Made by a program: the position numbers and the translations under genes. The notes below the pieces were generated by a model. The model saw nothing but the letters and a program-made list of their open reading frames with translations, was not told the origin of the DNA and ran no database searches. DNA of 64,000 bases, taken from DASPWV01 sp046726375. GTDB lineage: Bacteria > Acidobacteriota > Vicinamibacteria > Vicinamibacterales > UBA2999. Location: positions 1 through 64,000 of the forward strand of contig JBKPAJ010000062.1 of NCBI GenBank assembly GCA_046726375.1, in the 5' to 3' direction. Of the stretch, positions 44,064 to 52,604 are shown piece by piece; position 1 is the first letter of the stretch, and the number at the start of each line of letters is the position of its first letter.

Positions 44064-44103
44064 TTTCCCTCCCCTGGCGGCTGTGGCCGCCGAGGAGGGG
44101 AAA
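44064..44103 (-). promoter_or_regulatory. Hairpin burying the ypfJ ribosome-binding site
   Basis: On the minus strand TTTCCCCTCCTCGGCGGC, a four base loop and GCCGCCAGGGGAGGGAAA form an approximately 18 bp stem with two mismatches. The right arm carries the ypfJ Shine-Dalgarno, and the left arm is its anti-Shine-Dalgarno. This would hold ypfJ translation off unless the stem is opened. Alternatively it is the terminator of the gene upstream, but no U-tract is present. Confidence 0.6.
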
Positions 44104-44119
44104 GCAACTCAGGTACCAC

Positions 44120-44653
44120 CTACGGCTTCTTCGATTCGAGATCCTCCAGCCGTTTGCGCAGCTCGTCCATCTCTGCACGCAATGCCTCCAGCGGACTCGT
44201 GTTCATTGCGGCGTCGGGCCACGCGCCGAAGCCCGCGTCAGGGCGGAGCGGGCTGATGCGCGGCCCGCCGGGGCACGTCACGCCGGGGTTGAACTGAAAG
44301 ATGCCTGTCTGGTTTGCGTTGTCGGACCATGAACCGCTGAAGGTTGACAGGAAGATCGTTGCTCTCGTGTGAAGACCGTACCCTTGTTCGGTGATCGTCG
44401 TCAGCCCGATGATCACGCTACCGTTTACCTGTGGCACCGCAACGCCCCACGCCGGCAAACTCGCGTTGCCTCCGCATTGCGCCTCGAATCCATTCAACAG
44501 GTATACGGCGCCCTGTTGAGTGACATTTAAATTGAGCACGCTGCCGAACGGCTGCAGCTGCCAGCGAAAGGTGCCAAGCGGCTGCGCGAACGCGCTGCCG
44601 GCGGTGAAAGCGAACGTGGCGAGCATCAGTACTGCGATCCGACGAAGAGTCAT
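44120..44653 (-). CDS. Exported protein with C-terminal coiled coil, unknown function
   Basis: 177 residues from ATG 44653, which has GGAGG five bases upstream. It has a signal peptide (LRRIAVLMLATFAFTAGSAFA) and a ~120-residue beta-rich domain (TFRWQLQPFGSVLNLNVTQQ and NQTGIFQFNPGVTCPGGPRI) with two Cys that could form a disulfide. A charged coiled coil at the end (LRAEMDELRKRLEDLESKKP) is the only recognisable element. Divergent from the ArsR-like gene. Confidence 0.7.
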   Translation of the reverse strand: MTLRRIAVLMLATFAFTAGSAFAQPLGTFRWQLQPFGSVLNLNVTQQGAVYLLNGFEAQCGGNASLPAWGVAVPQVNGSVIIGLTTITEQGYGLHTRATIFLSTFSGSWSDNANQTGIFQFNPGVTCPGGPRISPLRPDAGFGAWPDAAMNTSPLEALRAEMDELRKRLEDLESKKP

Positions 44654-44706
44654 GTGGCCTCCATTGACGGGCCACACACTAGATCGTCTGTGGACACGGC
44701 GCAAGC

Positions 44707-45130
44707 ATGAAACGCGCGCGGGCCGAACCGAATCCGGCAGACCTTCCGACCTACCGACCCGACATGCGCTCCTTGCGCCGCCGCAAGGCTCTGCCCGGCG
44801 AGCTTCAGATGTTCAAGGCGCAGTTCTTCCGGGCACTCGCTCATCCCACGCGGATCCGAATACTGGAGATCCTCGTGCGAGGCGGACGTATGGTGCAGGA
44901 GCTGCAGCAGAACTCGCGCTCGACCAGCCGATCGTGTCGCAGCAGCTGGCGGCACTCCGCAATCAGGGCATCGTGTCGGCGCAAAAAGGAGGGATTGTCA
45001 GTGCGATACGCGCTGCGCGACCCGCTCGTCGGCGCTCCTGCTCGATGTGGCTCGGAGAATCGTTGATAACCGACTGGGCAACTCGACGGGGTGGCTCCGT
45101 GAACTGCGGAGAGAGAGCCGTCGAGGATAA
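44707..45130 (+). pseudogene. ArsR-family transcriptional regulator, broken by three frameshifts
   Basis: A winged-helix repressor readable only across three frames. MFKAQFFRALAHPTRIRILE and ILVRGGRMVQELQ are in the first. A shift near 44908 gives the recognition helix AELALDQPIVSQQLAALRNQ. A shift near 44987, at a run of five A, returns to EGLSVRYALRDPLVG. A shift near 45035 gives LLDVARRIVDNRLGNSTGWL ending at 45130. Each piece is intact ArsR-like sequence, so the gene is recently broken or the consensus is wrong. It lies just before the kinase gene and divergent from the exported coiled-coil gene. Confidence 0.78.
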
Positions 45131-45237
45131 CGGGCGAGCGGGATGTCAATCGTCAAGGGCTCGCGGGGAATTCACGGTCGAGGTTCGACGCCAAAACCTC
45201 GTCGCGACCTGAATTTACGCTTAGACTGACCGGGCTC

Positions 45238-48042
45238 GTGTCTCTTGCCCTCGGCACTCGTCTCGGCCCGTACGAGGTGTTGTCGCTGCTTGGAGCCGGC
45301 GGTATGGGCGAGGTGTATCGCGCGCACGATACGCAACTGAAGCGCGACGTGGCGATCAAGGTTCTGCCGGACCCCGTTTCCGAGGATCCGGACCGGCTCG
45401 CCAGATTCCAGCGTGAAGCGGAACTTCTCGCAGTTTTGAATCATCCGAATATCGCTGCCGTCTACGGGCTCGCAGAAGCCGATGGTGTTACCGCCATCGT
45501 GCTCGAGCTCGTCGAGGGTGAAACGCTGGCAGAAAGAATCGACGCGTCGAGGGCGACAGGCTCGGGGCTCGCCGTCAGCGAGGCGCTCGATATCGCGAAG
45601 CAGATTGCCGACGCGCTCGAAGCGGCGCACGAGAAGGGCGTCATCCATCGCGATCTGAAGCCCGCCAACATCAAGATTACGAACGACGGCACAACCAAAG
45701 TCCTCGATTTTGGTCTGGCAAAGATGCTCGAACCGCCCGTACGGTCCCCGGTGCTGACGATGTCACCCACCTACGGCGTCCACGCGACCCATGCGGGGGT
45801 GATTCTGGGTACGGCGGCTTACATGAGCCCCGAGCAGGCGCGCGGAAAACCCGTGGATCGCCGCACCGACGTCTGGTCGTTCGGGTGCGTGCTGTTTGAA
45901 ATGCTCACGGGCGCGCGGCCGTTCGACGCCGGCGAGACGGTGTCGGATGCCATTGCGAGCATTCTCACGCGCGAGCCCGACCTGAACACGCTGCCGCCGG
46001 ACACGCCGCCGAACATCCGTGTGCTACTGCGCCGCTGCCTGCAAAAAGATCCAAAGCGGCGGCTGCCGCACATCGGCGTCGCGCGGCTGGAGATCGAAGA
46101 AACTGCCACCTCGGCGTCGATGGCCGCGCCGCCGGTTCCCGCGGCCGCAACGACCGGCACGCTTTTGCGCCTGGCATGGGCATGCGCTGGCGTGGCAGCC
46201 GTCGTCGCCGCCGTGCTCGCCGCGATCATGCTTCAGCATCGCGAGCCCGACGCTCTAGGCGCCGTACGGTTTGCGATCGAACCGCCAGCGGGCCTGCGGA
46301 TCGGCAGCAATGTCGCTCAACGTGGGCCTGGTACTCCGGCTGCGCACTTCGCTCCATCTCCCGACGCCAGTCGCATCGCGTACGTCATGCACGGCGACAG
46401 CGAGGCGCCGCGTCTCTGGGTGCGCCGTCTCGACGGGAACGAGGCACAGGCGGTGGCCGGAACCGACGAGGCCTCCTTTCCATTCTGGTCGCCCGATAGC
46501 GCCGTCATCGCTTTCTTCGCTCAGGCCAAGCTGAAAAAGATTGCGGTCTCGGGCGGCGCCGCGCACACCATCTGCGACGCCGCAGCGGGTGAAGGCGGCA
46601 CGTGGAATCGCACGGGCGACATTGTCTTTGCGCCCGGCGAAGGGACTGGATTACTGAAGGTGTCGGCATCGGGCGGCATACCCACGGCCGTGACGACCCT
46701 CGATACCGCCTCTGGCGAGACGGCGCACAGCTGGCCACAATTCCTCCCCGACGACCGTCACTTTCTATACCTCGCACGATTACGGCAGCCGCGAGGAACG
46801 ACAGGGCCCGGTGACCAGTCTCGCTTCGCGGTATACGTTGCCTCCCTGGACTCAACCGATCGAGCGCTGATTCTCTCTGATGCCCCGCGCGCGCAATACG
46901 CCGCAGGTCATCTACTGTTCGTTCGCGACGGAACGCTGATGGCGCAGCGATTCGACGTTGCCTCTCTCCGCTTGACCGGCGCGCCGACGTCAGTTGCCGA
47001 GCAGGTCGCAACCAACGTCGGCAACGGCCGGACAGGTTTTGCGGCGTCGCAACACCTGCTTACGTATCGATCGGTCGCGACTCAGGATATCGGAAATGTC
47101 CTGTCCTGGTTCGACCGTACGGGAAGACGGCTCGAATCGATCGGCGGCCGTTCGCCGTACGCGACGGTTCGACTGTCGCCCGACGGGAAGGCGCTCGCGG
47201 CACATATCACGCACATCAGTACCAGCGCAGCGAATGTCCTCACCGCGCCGGGAGATCTTTGGACCTTTGATCTGACACGGGGCGGAATCCCGTCGCGGCT
47301 CACGGCCACGCCTGAGGAGCGCGAAGACGGTCTCGTGTGGTATCCCGACGGCAGCCGCATCGCGTTCGCCGCCGCGAAAGGTGGAGGCCCAACTACGGTT
47401 CTGATGCAGCAGCCCAGCAACGGCGTGGGCGACGCCGAAGTGCTGCTCGACTCGCCTGAAACAAAGCGGCCGTGGTCCTGGTCGCCCGATGGACGATACA
47501 TCGCGTTCTATCAGGTGAGCCCGAAGACTCTGGGCGATATCTGGCTGCTCCCGCTGTTCGGTGATCGCAAACCGTCTCCGTTCGTTCAAACCGAATTCAA
47601 TGAAGGTATCCCGATGTTCTCACCCGACGGGCGATGGATCGCCTACCAGTCGGACGAAGCGGGCGGGTCTGCGCCGGGACGCGCAGGAATCTCAGACATC
47701 TACGTGCGCTCATTTCCGTCAGGCGACCGCAAGATTCGCATCTCGCAAAGCAGTGGATCGTACCCGCAGTGGCGAGCGGACGGGAAGGAGTTGTTCTATT
47801 TCGACGCGGCCGGACGCGCCCTCTTTGCCGTGCCCATCAAGACAGAACCGACATTCGAAGCGGGGTTACCCCGCAAACTGTTCGATGCACCGGCCCGCAG
47901 CGGCCCTGCGATCGGGCAATACTCGATCACGCCGGATGGATCGCGCATTCTGATGATTGAAACCGGTGAATCGGTGCGAGCCCCTGCGGATGCGCCGATT
48001 ATGGTCGTCGTGAACTGGGCCGAGCGGCTCGCGGCTCAGTAA
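45238..48042 (+). CDS. Ser/Thr protein kinase with C-terminal TolB-like beta-propeller
   Basis: 934 residues from GTG 45238. The kinase domain (about 10-290) is complete: GAGGMGEVYRA, Lys41, HRDLKPAN at 137-144, DFGLAK at 157-162 and YMSPEQARGKPVD. A membrane helix at about 305-328 (LAWACAGVAAVVAAVLAAIM) separates it from a ~600-residue extracytoplasmic domain of PD40/TolB-type repeats (for example WSPDGRYIAFYQV and FSPDGRWIAYQSDEA). This kinase-propeller architecture is abundant in Acidobacteria and thought to sense an envelope signal. The ArsR-like gene upstream may be co-transcribed. Confidence 0.92.
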   Translation: MSLALGTRLGPYEVLSLLGAGGMGEVYRAHDTQLKRDVAIKVLPDPVSEDPDRLARFQREAELLAVLNHPNIAAVYGLAEADGVTAIVLELVEGETLAERIDASRATGSGLAVSEALDIAKQIADALEAAHEKGVIHRDLKPANIKITNDGTTKVLDFGLAKMLEPPVRSPVLTMSPTYGVHATHAGVILGTAAYMSPEQARGKPVDRRTDVWSFGCVLFEMLTGARPFDAGETVSDAIASILTREPDLNTLPPDTPPNIRVLLRRCLQKDPKRRLPHIGVARLEIEETATSASMAAPPVPAAATTGTLLRLAWACAGVAAVVAAVLAAIMLQHREPDALGAVRFAIEPPAGLRIGSNVAQRGPGTPAAHFAPSPDASRIAYVMHGDSEAPRLWVRRLDGNEAQAVAGTDEASFPFWSPDSAVIAFFAQAKLKKIAVSGGAAHTICDAAAGEGGTWNRTGDIVFAPGEGTGLLKVSASGGIPTAVTTLDTASGETAHSWPQFLPDDRHFLYLARLRQPRGTTGPGDQSRFAVYVASLDSTDRALILSDAPRAQYAAGHLLFVRDGTLMAQRFDVASLRLTGAPTSVAEQVATNVGNGRTGFAASQHLLTYRSVATQDIGNVLSWFDRTGRRLESIGGRSPYATVRLSPDGKALAAHITHISTSAANVLTAPGDLWTFDLTRGGIPSRLTATPEEREDGLVWYPDGSRIAFAAAKGGGPTTVLMQQPSNGVGDAEVLLDSPETKRPWSWSPDGRYIAFYQVSPKTLGDIWLLPLFGDRKPSPFVQTEFNEGIPMFSPDGRWIAYQSDEAGGSAPGRAGISDIYVRSFPSGDRKIRISQSSGSYPQWRADGKELFYFDAAGRALFAVPIKTEPTFEAGLPRKLFDAPARSGPAIGQYSITPDGSRILMIETGESVRAPADAPIMVVVNWAERLAAQ

Positions 48043-48045
48043 GCG

Positions 48046-48245
48046 CGTGCGCGCCTGCGCTTTCCGGACGACAGCGTCCATCCCTTCGAGTTCGGAGACG
48101 AGGACCTGAGGATCGACCTCCGCAACCGCCGCGCGCACCGCGCTCGCAATCTGCGCTGTATCGCCCGCCGTTCGGACCGCCCATCGGTTCACCCCACCGC
48201 CAAGAAACTTCTCCACGACGTACACCTGTTCCCGGCCTGGTTCTC
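48046..48245 (-). pseudogene. Remnant of a MacB-like (ADOP) permease
   Basis: About 60 residues on the minus strand: VYVVEKFLGGGVNRWAVRTA followed by AVRAAVAEVDPQVLVSELEG and MDAVVRKAQAR. This is the extracytoplasmic part of the duplicated permease family common in Acidobacteria. It opens after a stop near 48246 and ends at the kinase stop; the membrane helices on both sides are gone. It is a leftover of a deleted gene, not an active one. Confidence 0.65.
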
Positions 48246-48452
48246 AAAGCGACGTCACACGCTGACAGTCTTGGCGCTGCGAAAACTTGCGCAGAACTGC
48301 ACACGGTGTCGACAGACGCGCGCGCGCCACTCGCGGCGATGCAGAGCCTTTCGTCTGCCTCGAAGCAGACATTCACCTCCCGGCACGGTCGCTCCAGAGT
48401 GAATCCGCCATTTTGCGGCTGGCATTTGCATTGCTCTTTGAAAGTCCGCCGC

Positions 48453-48842
48453 ATGAAAGCGCTTGGACGCAACGACACGTCTGAGTTCCTGGTCCGCGAA
48501 CCACCGGAGCTGCACGCCCTTGGCTGCTTTGTGCACGGGGCTCTGACCGCGCTGCACGCGCTGGGCGCGGTGTACAACTGCCGACGCCGTAACTGGTGGG
48601 ATGTGGCCGCGCACATTGCAGCCGCCCTCTATGATGCGCGCTCGGTGCATCACCACTATCGCACCGAAAAAATCGCGAGGCGCCGAGTGTCGGCCGCTCG
48701 CGCGACCTTGGGCTCACGTTCCTCGCGATCAAACGCCGAAGTCGCGACCGAGTGCGTTGTGCAAGGTGCTGGTCAATTCAGCCAGAATGCCCCTTGTCGC
48801 CATCCGGCTACTAGTCCCCTGGAAACGAGAGGCGTTGCATAA
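48453..48842 (+). CDS. Small hypothetical protein, conserved-looking core
   Basis: Up to 129 residues from ATG 48453. The middle part, HALGCFVHGALTALHALGAV and YNCRRRNWWDVAAHIAAALY, resembles small uncharacterised acidobacterial proteins and could be a membrane-associated helix pair. The last ~10 residues run into the MITE, so the natural end may have been replaced by the insertion. No Shine-Dalgarno is visible. Much of 48246-48452 upstream is without a convincing gene. Could be chance. Confidence 0.4.
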   Translation: MKALGRNDTSEFLVREPPELHALGCFVHGALTALHALGAVYNCRRRNWWDVAAHIAAALYDARSVHHHYRTEKIARRRVSAARATLGSRSSRSNAEVATECVVQGAGQFSQNAPCRHPATSPLETRGVA

Positions 48843-48976
48843 GTCCCGGAGCGCGGCGCCCGGATCGCAAGGCGCGCCGACCGCGCATGTTGCGCATATG
48901 CAAGGGAGAAGCAACGCCCCGAGCCGGGATGCCCCGCCCGAGAATTATGCGATGCCTCTCGTTTCCAGGGGACTAG
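48811..48976. mobile_element. 166 bp MITE with 32 bp terminal inverted repeats
   Basis: Ends CTAGTCCCCTGGAAACGAGA at 48811 and the reverse complement ending at 48976 match over 30 of 32 bases. The interior is GC-rich with a further small palindrome (TTGCGCATATGCAA). It is too short to encode a transposase. No clear target duplication is visible beyond the CTAG at the ends. It lies in an accessory-looking stretch next to a permease remnant. Confidence 0.82.
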
Positions 48977-49081
48977 CCCCGACGAGCCTTCAGCAGCGCA
49001 ACGGCGTTTATCGCTAGTCGAAGCGTCGAACCGGTAAAGACTCAATACTCCGCCACGCAATTTGTCGATGCCTTCCATGCC

Positions 49082-50428
49082 TCACTGCGGTGGAAGATCC
49101 CGCAACAGGTACACGGCCGATGACAGGTAGTAGTTTCGGGCGATGGCGTTGATCTGCCGCTCGCCGAGCTCAATGAGTGCCTGGGCCTTGATCCTCTTCG
49201 CGCCAGTGTTTGCGGTGTCATTCTTCAAGACGTAGTCGGCAAGTTCGGCCGCCCACTTGAAGTCGCTGGCGGCCAGCGCCGCGCGCCCGCGTGCCAACAC
49301 CTGGTCGGGACCACCAATCAGGGCGACCAGCTTTGCTGCGCGATCCTTCTCAGGAAGGGGAGACAGGTTGGTGGCGTTTCCGTCGAACCAGCCGACACGG
49401 TCCGCGTAGATGCCGCGCACGGTCCACTCGACGCCGCCGTAGAACTCCTGGAGGTATGGGTTCTCCGCCAGAGGGGGTGGAAGCTTGACGTGCTGCACCA
49501 GTTCGTCGGGACGTTGGCCCTGCTTCATCCCCTGGATCGTCTGATCGAGAATGGACTTGATGCCATCGCGGTACGCCGTGAGCGCGGCGCGCGCGGCGGC
49601 GCCACCCAGAACGGGGCGCGTGTGGCTCGGCACCACGTCCTCCGGTCCCAGCTCGATCATCTTCTCCAGACTGGCGATCCAATCTTCGGGAGTACGTGGC
49701 CGCGCGCCCCGAATCGGGCTGATGTTGGGGAAGGCGCGCAGGAAGTCGTCTCCGGGCATCAAGACGCGCTTCTCAGGCAGCCAGACCGAGATTGCGTCCG
49801 CGGTCTCGCCGGGTGTGTACAGAAGCTGCAGCCGCACGCCGGCAATCGTCAGCAGCAGTTGGTCGCCGCTGAACGTGCGCGTGGGAGGCAGGTGCCCTTC
49901 CCGAGTAGGAGGCGTGACCCGCCCATATTCCATTTGAACGCCCGCGTTGATATACATCGGCTCCGGCAGCGCCATGCCGAACTGGTCGCCGCCATCGCGC
50001 CCGGCGCGGCCGATGTCCAGCACCGCCTCGACGAGCCGCTGATGGCTAAAGATCTCAGGATGATCCGTTCCGGCAAAAACACGCGCCCCGCCGGTGTGGT
50101 CCGGGTGGGAGTGGGTGTAGATGATCGCACGCACCGGCGCGCGGAGTAGATCGCCGAACGCGGTCCTGATGGCGCGCGCGGCCACTGGGTCCGTGGCCGT
50201 ATCCACGAGGATGGACCCGGTGTCGCCCTGGATCAGGATCACGTTGCTGGCCGAGTAACCCACGGCCACGTACACACCGTCGGTGACCCGGATCACTTCC
50301 TTGCGGAACTCGTTCGACTGCGCCCGTAATTTCTCGCGTTCGGTGTAATCCTGGGCAGCCGCAGAGATGCACGAGGCGAGGAGCACCGTCATCGCCACTG
50401 CGGATGTCCGACAAACCCAACCCTGCAT
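49082..50428 (-). CDS. Exported alkyl-sulfatase-like metallo-beta-lactamase-fold hydrolase
   Basis: 448 residues with a signal peptide (TSAVAMTVLLASCISAAAQ). ATG 50428 has GGGAGA at good spacing. The metal site is YTHSHPDHTGGARVFAG with downstream PGETADAISVW and PSHTRPVLGG. The C-terminal ~130 residues are the helical dimerisation/SCP-like part seen in SdsA1-type alkylsulfatases (NPYLQEFYGGVEWTVRGIYA, WFDGNATNLSPLPEKDRAAK). It is shorter than SdsA1 (~650) and lacks a clear SCP2 sterol-carrier end. It probably cleaves sulfate or a related ester in the periplasm. Confidence 0.85.
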   Translation of the reverse strand: MQGWVCRTSAVAMTVLLASCISAAAQDYTEREKLRAQSNEFRKEVIRVTDGVYVAVGYSASNVILIQGDTGSILVDTATDPVAARAIRTAFGDLLRAPVRAIIYTHSHPDHTGGARVFAGTDHPEIFSHQRLVEAVLDIGRAGRDGGDQFGMALPEPMYINAGVQMEYGRVTPPTREGHLPPTRTFSGDQLLLTIAGVRLQLLYTPGETADAISVWLPEKRVLMPGDDFLRAFPNISPIRGARPRTPEDWIASLEKMIELGPEDVVPSHTRPVLGGAAARAALTAYRDGIKSILDQTIQGMKQGQRPDELVQHVKLPPPLAENPYLQEFYGGVEWTVRGIYADRVGWFDGNATNLSPLPEKDRAAKLVALIGGPDQVLARGRAALAASDFKWAAELADYVLKNDTANTGAKRIKAQALIELGERQINAIARNYYLSSAVYLLRDLPPQ

Positions 50429-50486
50429 CTGATTCTCCCGTTAGTGTGTCTTAAGGATAAGACTCAGACGCCGAGGATTTAGACCC

Positions 50487-50828
50487 CTATTTCGCCGTTG
50501 GAACCGGCAGGACCTGGAGATCGATCTGAACGATGTGACGGCGATTCGGGCGGTGGGCCTTCAGCGCGTGGTGGCCGTGCGTCAGGGCACCGAGCGGCCC
50601 ATGTGCGAGGACGCGGGTCTCCGCCCAGCGGGTCCACTGGCCGTTCCTCGCCTGGAGCCATCGCATCTTGACGATCCACTGACGCGTGGGTGGTTGACGT
50701 TTTCGCGGTGTGCCGTGCCGGTTGCAGGTGCCGCAGGTATCGCAGTAGCTACGCTGACGGCACTGACGGCAGGTTTCGAGGTTCTGTGCGCCGCAGGTGG
50801 CGCAGTGTCGGTGTTGTGTGTCTCTCAA
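50487..50828 (-). CDS. Small zinc-ribbon protein with a TTG start in a hairpin
   Basis: 113 residues. The N-terminal part has seven cysteines (CATCGAQNLETCRQCRQRSY then CDTCGTC) as two zinc-ribbon-like knuckles, followed by a basic segment and a C-terminal stretch NRRHIVQIDLQVLPVPTAK. No family recognised; nucleic-acid or protein binding is possible. The TTG start at 50828 is supported by a strong GGGAGG Shine-Dalgarno six bases upstream. Both the Shine-Dalgarno and the start codon are inside the hairpin at 50818-50869, so expression is probably conditional. Confidence 0.6.
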   Translation of the reverse strand: MRDTQHRHCATCGAQNLETCRQCRQRSYCDTCGTCNRHGTPRKRQPPTRQWIVKMRWLQARNGQWTRWAETRVLAHGPLGALTHGHHALKAHRPNRRHIVQIDLQVLPVPTAK

Positions 50829-50869
50829 GGTAACCTCCCTTTGCAGAACAAGGGAGTTACCTGAGACAC
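50818..50869 (-). promoter_or_regulatory. Hairpin over the ribosome-binding site of the zinc-ribbon gene
   Basis: On the minus strand GTGTCTC-AGGTAAC-TCCCTT pairs with AAGGGA-(G)-GTTACC-TTGA-GAGACAC around a seven base loop, with one bulge and one small internal loop. The right arm holds the Shine-Dalgarno AAGGGAGG and the TTG start. An RNA switch or protein-bound operator is possible. Confidence 0.55.
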
Positions 50870-51081
50870 TATCGGGCCGAAGGGGTGAACGCCTACGGCG
50901 TCATGCACGCGCAGGCGGGCGCACGCGGCACACCCCGTGCCAAGGGTTTCTGCGGACTGCGCCGTCAGCAGCGTCAGCCCCCTACCCTCTCGGGTTGTTC
51001 ACTCAGTGGGATCGCCCCATGCCTACCCCGACTAAAATATGCACTTGCCGCTGCCCGGCTGATGCCCGTTCGGACGGTGCG

Positions 51082-51285
51082 ATGATCATGCTCATTACCG
51101 CGCTTGCACTGATTGCTGTCGGTGTGCTGATCACCGTTTGTGGCTTGGCTCCGTGGTCGTTTGACTTCTCCGTTGCCGTCATGAACGGCTGGCATGTGAC
51201 CGTCTTTCCTCCGCCGCCGCTCGTCGGTTTGGTCGTGATGATGAGTGGCATCGTTGCCCTGCTCGCGTCCCCTCTTTGGCGGTGA
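51082..51285 (+). CDS. Small two-helix membrane protein
   Basis: 67 residues with two hydrophobic segments, IMLITALALIAVGVLITVCG and LVGLVVMMSGIVALLASPLW. An earlier in-frame ATG (51019) would add a Cys-rich leader (MPTPTKICTCRCPADARSDG). Neither start has a strong Shine-Dalgarno, and the coding signal is weak outside the helices. The 185 bases after it hold nothing. Function unknown; may be part of the accessory stretch. Confidence 0.4.
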   Translation: MIMLITALALIAVGVLITVCGLAPWSFDFSVAVMNGWHVTVFPPPPLVGLVVMMSGIVALLASPLWR

Positions 51286-51471
51286 GCCAATTTTCCGCGC
51301 TTCACGAAGGTTCCTTCGCTACCAGGCAGCACCGCACGTCGCAACTGCGTCAGCCCTACCCCACCTCCGCTTTTCCTGCACCCCCGCCGCCAGAGACAAA
51401 GTGACATCGGATTTTTGATCAGCCCCACGCGAGTATTGCAGGGAGCCGTGTGCGATGTGATCCTCTGACTC

Positions 51472-52193
51472 GTGGCTCGACGCTGCATTTTCTGCGGTGG
51501 TGAACCGACAACACAAGAACATGTAGAGCCGCAGTGGTTGATCAGACTGTTTCCCGAGAGCACCATTCAGTCCATCGCGGCGAGCGCAGCTGGCTGGCAC
51601 GAACCATTGAACTGACCTTCGGCGTTGCCTGCGCGAAATGCAACAACAGCTGGATGTTGCAGCTGGAGAGCATCTGCCGGCCAATTCTGACGCCAATGGT
51701 GCTGGGGGAGGTCGTGAGCCTTTCACGCGAGGAGCGGATCATGGTAGGCGCTTGGACGGTCAAGACCGCGATGGTGGGCGAGCAGACGGTCGAAGACGCG
51801 CAACCATACTGGCGTGATGATGAGCGACAGGCGTTCCGAGAGACAGGCCGCACTCGCGGCGACACGCAGGTCGTCGCGGCGGCCTATCGTGGCAGCGGCT
51901 TGGTGTTCATTAATCCGGGCCTATTCGTCGTGAAACGCATTTCCGCCGAAGGCGAAGCCGCTCCGGCGGTCAATACGACCCTGATGGTGGGCGCTTTGGT
52001 CCTCCAGGTCAGAGCGAATCGGTACACTGAAGTCACGGGGCGCATATTGTTAAACTTGCCTAGTCCCGGCGTGGATCGGACTATTCTTCTATGGCCACCA
52101 GGCGGGGACAGCGCCGTGCAATGGCTACGTCCAGGCACCGTGCCATTTGACACCGAGGCGTTGCACCTGTTCGCACACGGGCGTCCCAGCTGA
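51472..52193 (+). pseudogene. HNH-type endonuclease-like protein, one frameshift
   Basis: Starts GTG 51472: MARRCIFCGGEPTTQEHVEP, with the first Cys pair and the H-V-E-P-Q-W block of HNH/restriction-like proteins. Near 51600 the frame shifts to RTIELTFGVACAKCNNSWML, which supplies the second Cys pair and the Asn of the motif. The rest (VVSLSREERIMVGAWTVKTA, ending at 52193) matches the same uncharacterised family. Without the shift, length is about 240 residues. It sits next to tRNA-Leu in the accessory stretch and may be a remnant of a mobile element. Confidence 0.65.
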
Positions 52194-52432
52194 GCGTCGG
52201 CTTACCCAAACCCAGCCATCCGCCCAACATCCCGAAACATGTCCTCTGGACGCGGACGAAGAACTCACGCATTGCGGAGGCTCGCGTGCGGCAGACCGCT
52301 AACGGCCCGGAGCTGCGCCTAGCAGACACCGAGGTCAATGATTTCGGCTAACCTCCGGCTAACCGTCGCGCTGCATGGCCCACTTCTGCGCTGCATAGCT
52401 GCAGACGCTTCATCTTTCCTTGAGGTTTTCCA

Positions 52433-52450
52433 CAACTCCGGCCGGAGTTG
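52433..52450. repeat. 18 bp perfect palindrome next to tRNA-Leu
   Basis: CAACTCCGGCCGGAGTTG is fully self-complementary and starts four bases after the 3' end of the tRNA gene. It may be the tRNA 3' hairpin or an operator; there is no U-tract on the tRNA strand. The 239 bases to its left (52194-52432) show no gene. Confidence 0.5.
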
Positions 52451-52454
52451 CGTG

Positions 52455-52538
52455 TGCCGGGGGCGGGGATCGAACCCGCACGGCCTTGCGGCCTCAGGAT
52501 TTTAAGTCCTGTGCGTCTGCCAGTTCCGCCACCCCGGC
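52455..52538 (-). tRNA. tRNA-Leu (anticodon UAA)
   Basis: 84 bases on the minus strand. Acceptor GCCGGGG pairs with CCCCGGC before discriminator A. The anticodon stem CAGGA..TCCTG encloses CTTAAAA with anticodon TAA. A long variable arm (GGCCGCAAGGCC) marks a class II leucine tRNA, and the T loop GGGTTCGATCC is canonical. CCA is not encoded (CAC follows). Confidence 0.96.
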
Positions 52539-52604
52539 TCGGCCTTCAATTGTACGAGCAATCGGCGGATCGACGCCGCGGCGCGCAAGGGCTACGCTTT
52601 ACGG

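Noticed and set aside
48773..49078. Minus-strand open frame across the MITE
   Set aside because: It is made mostly of MITE sequence and its terminal repeats; no Shine-Dalgarno or family.
52433..52450. Intrinsic terminator of tRNA-Leu
   Set aside because: A perfect palindrome but no U-tract on the tRNA strand.
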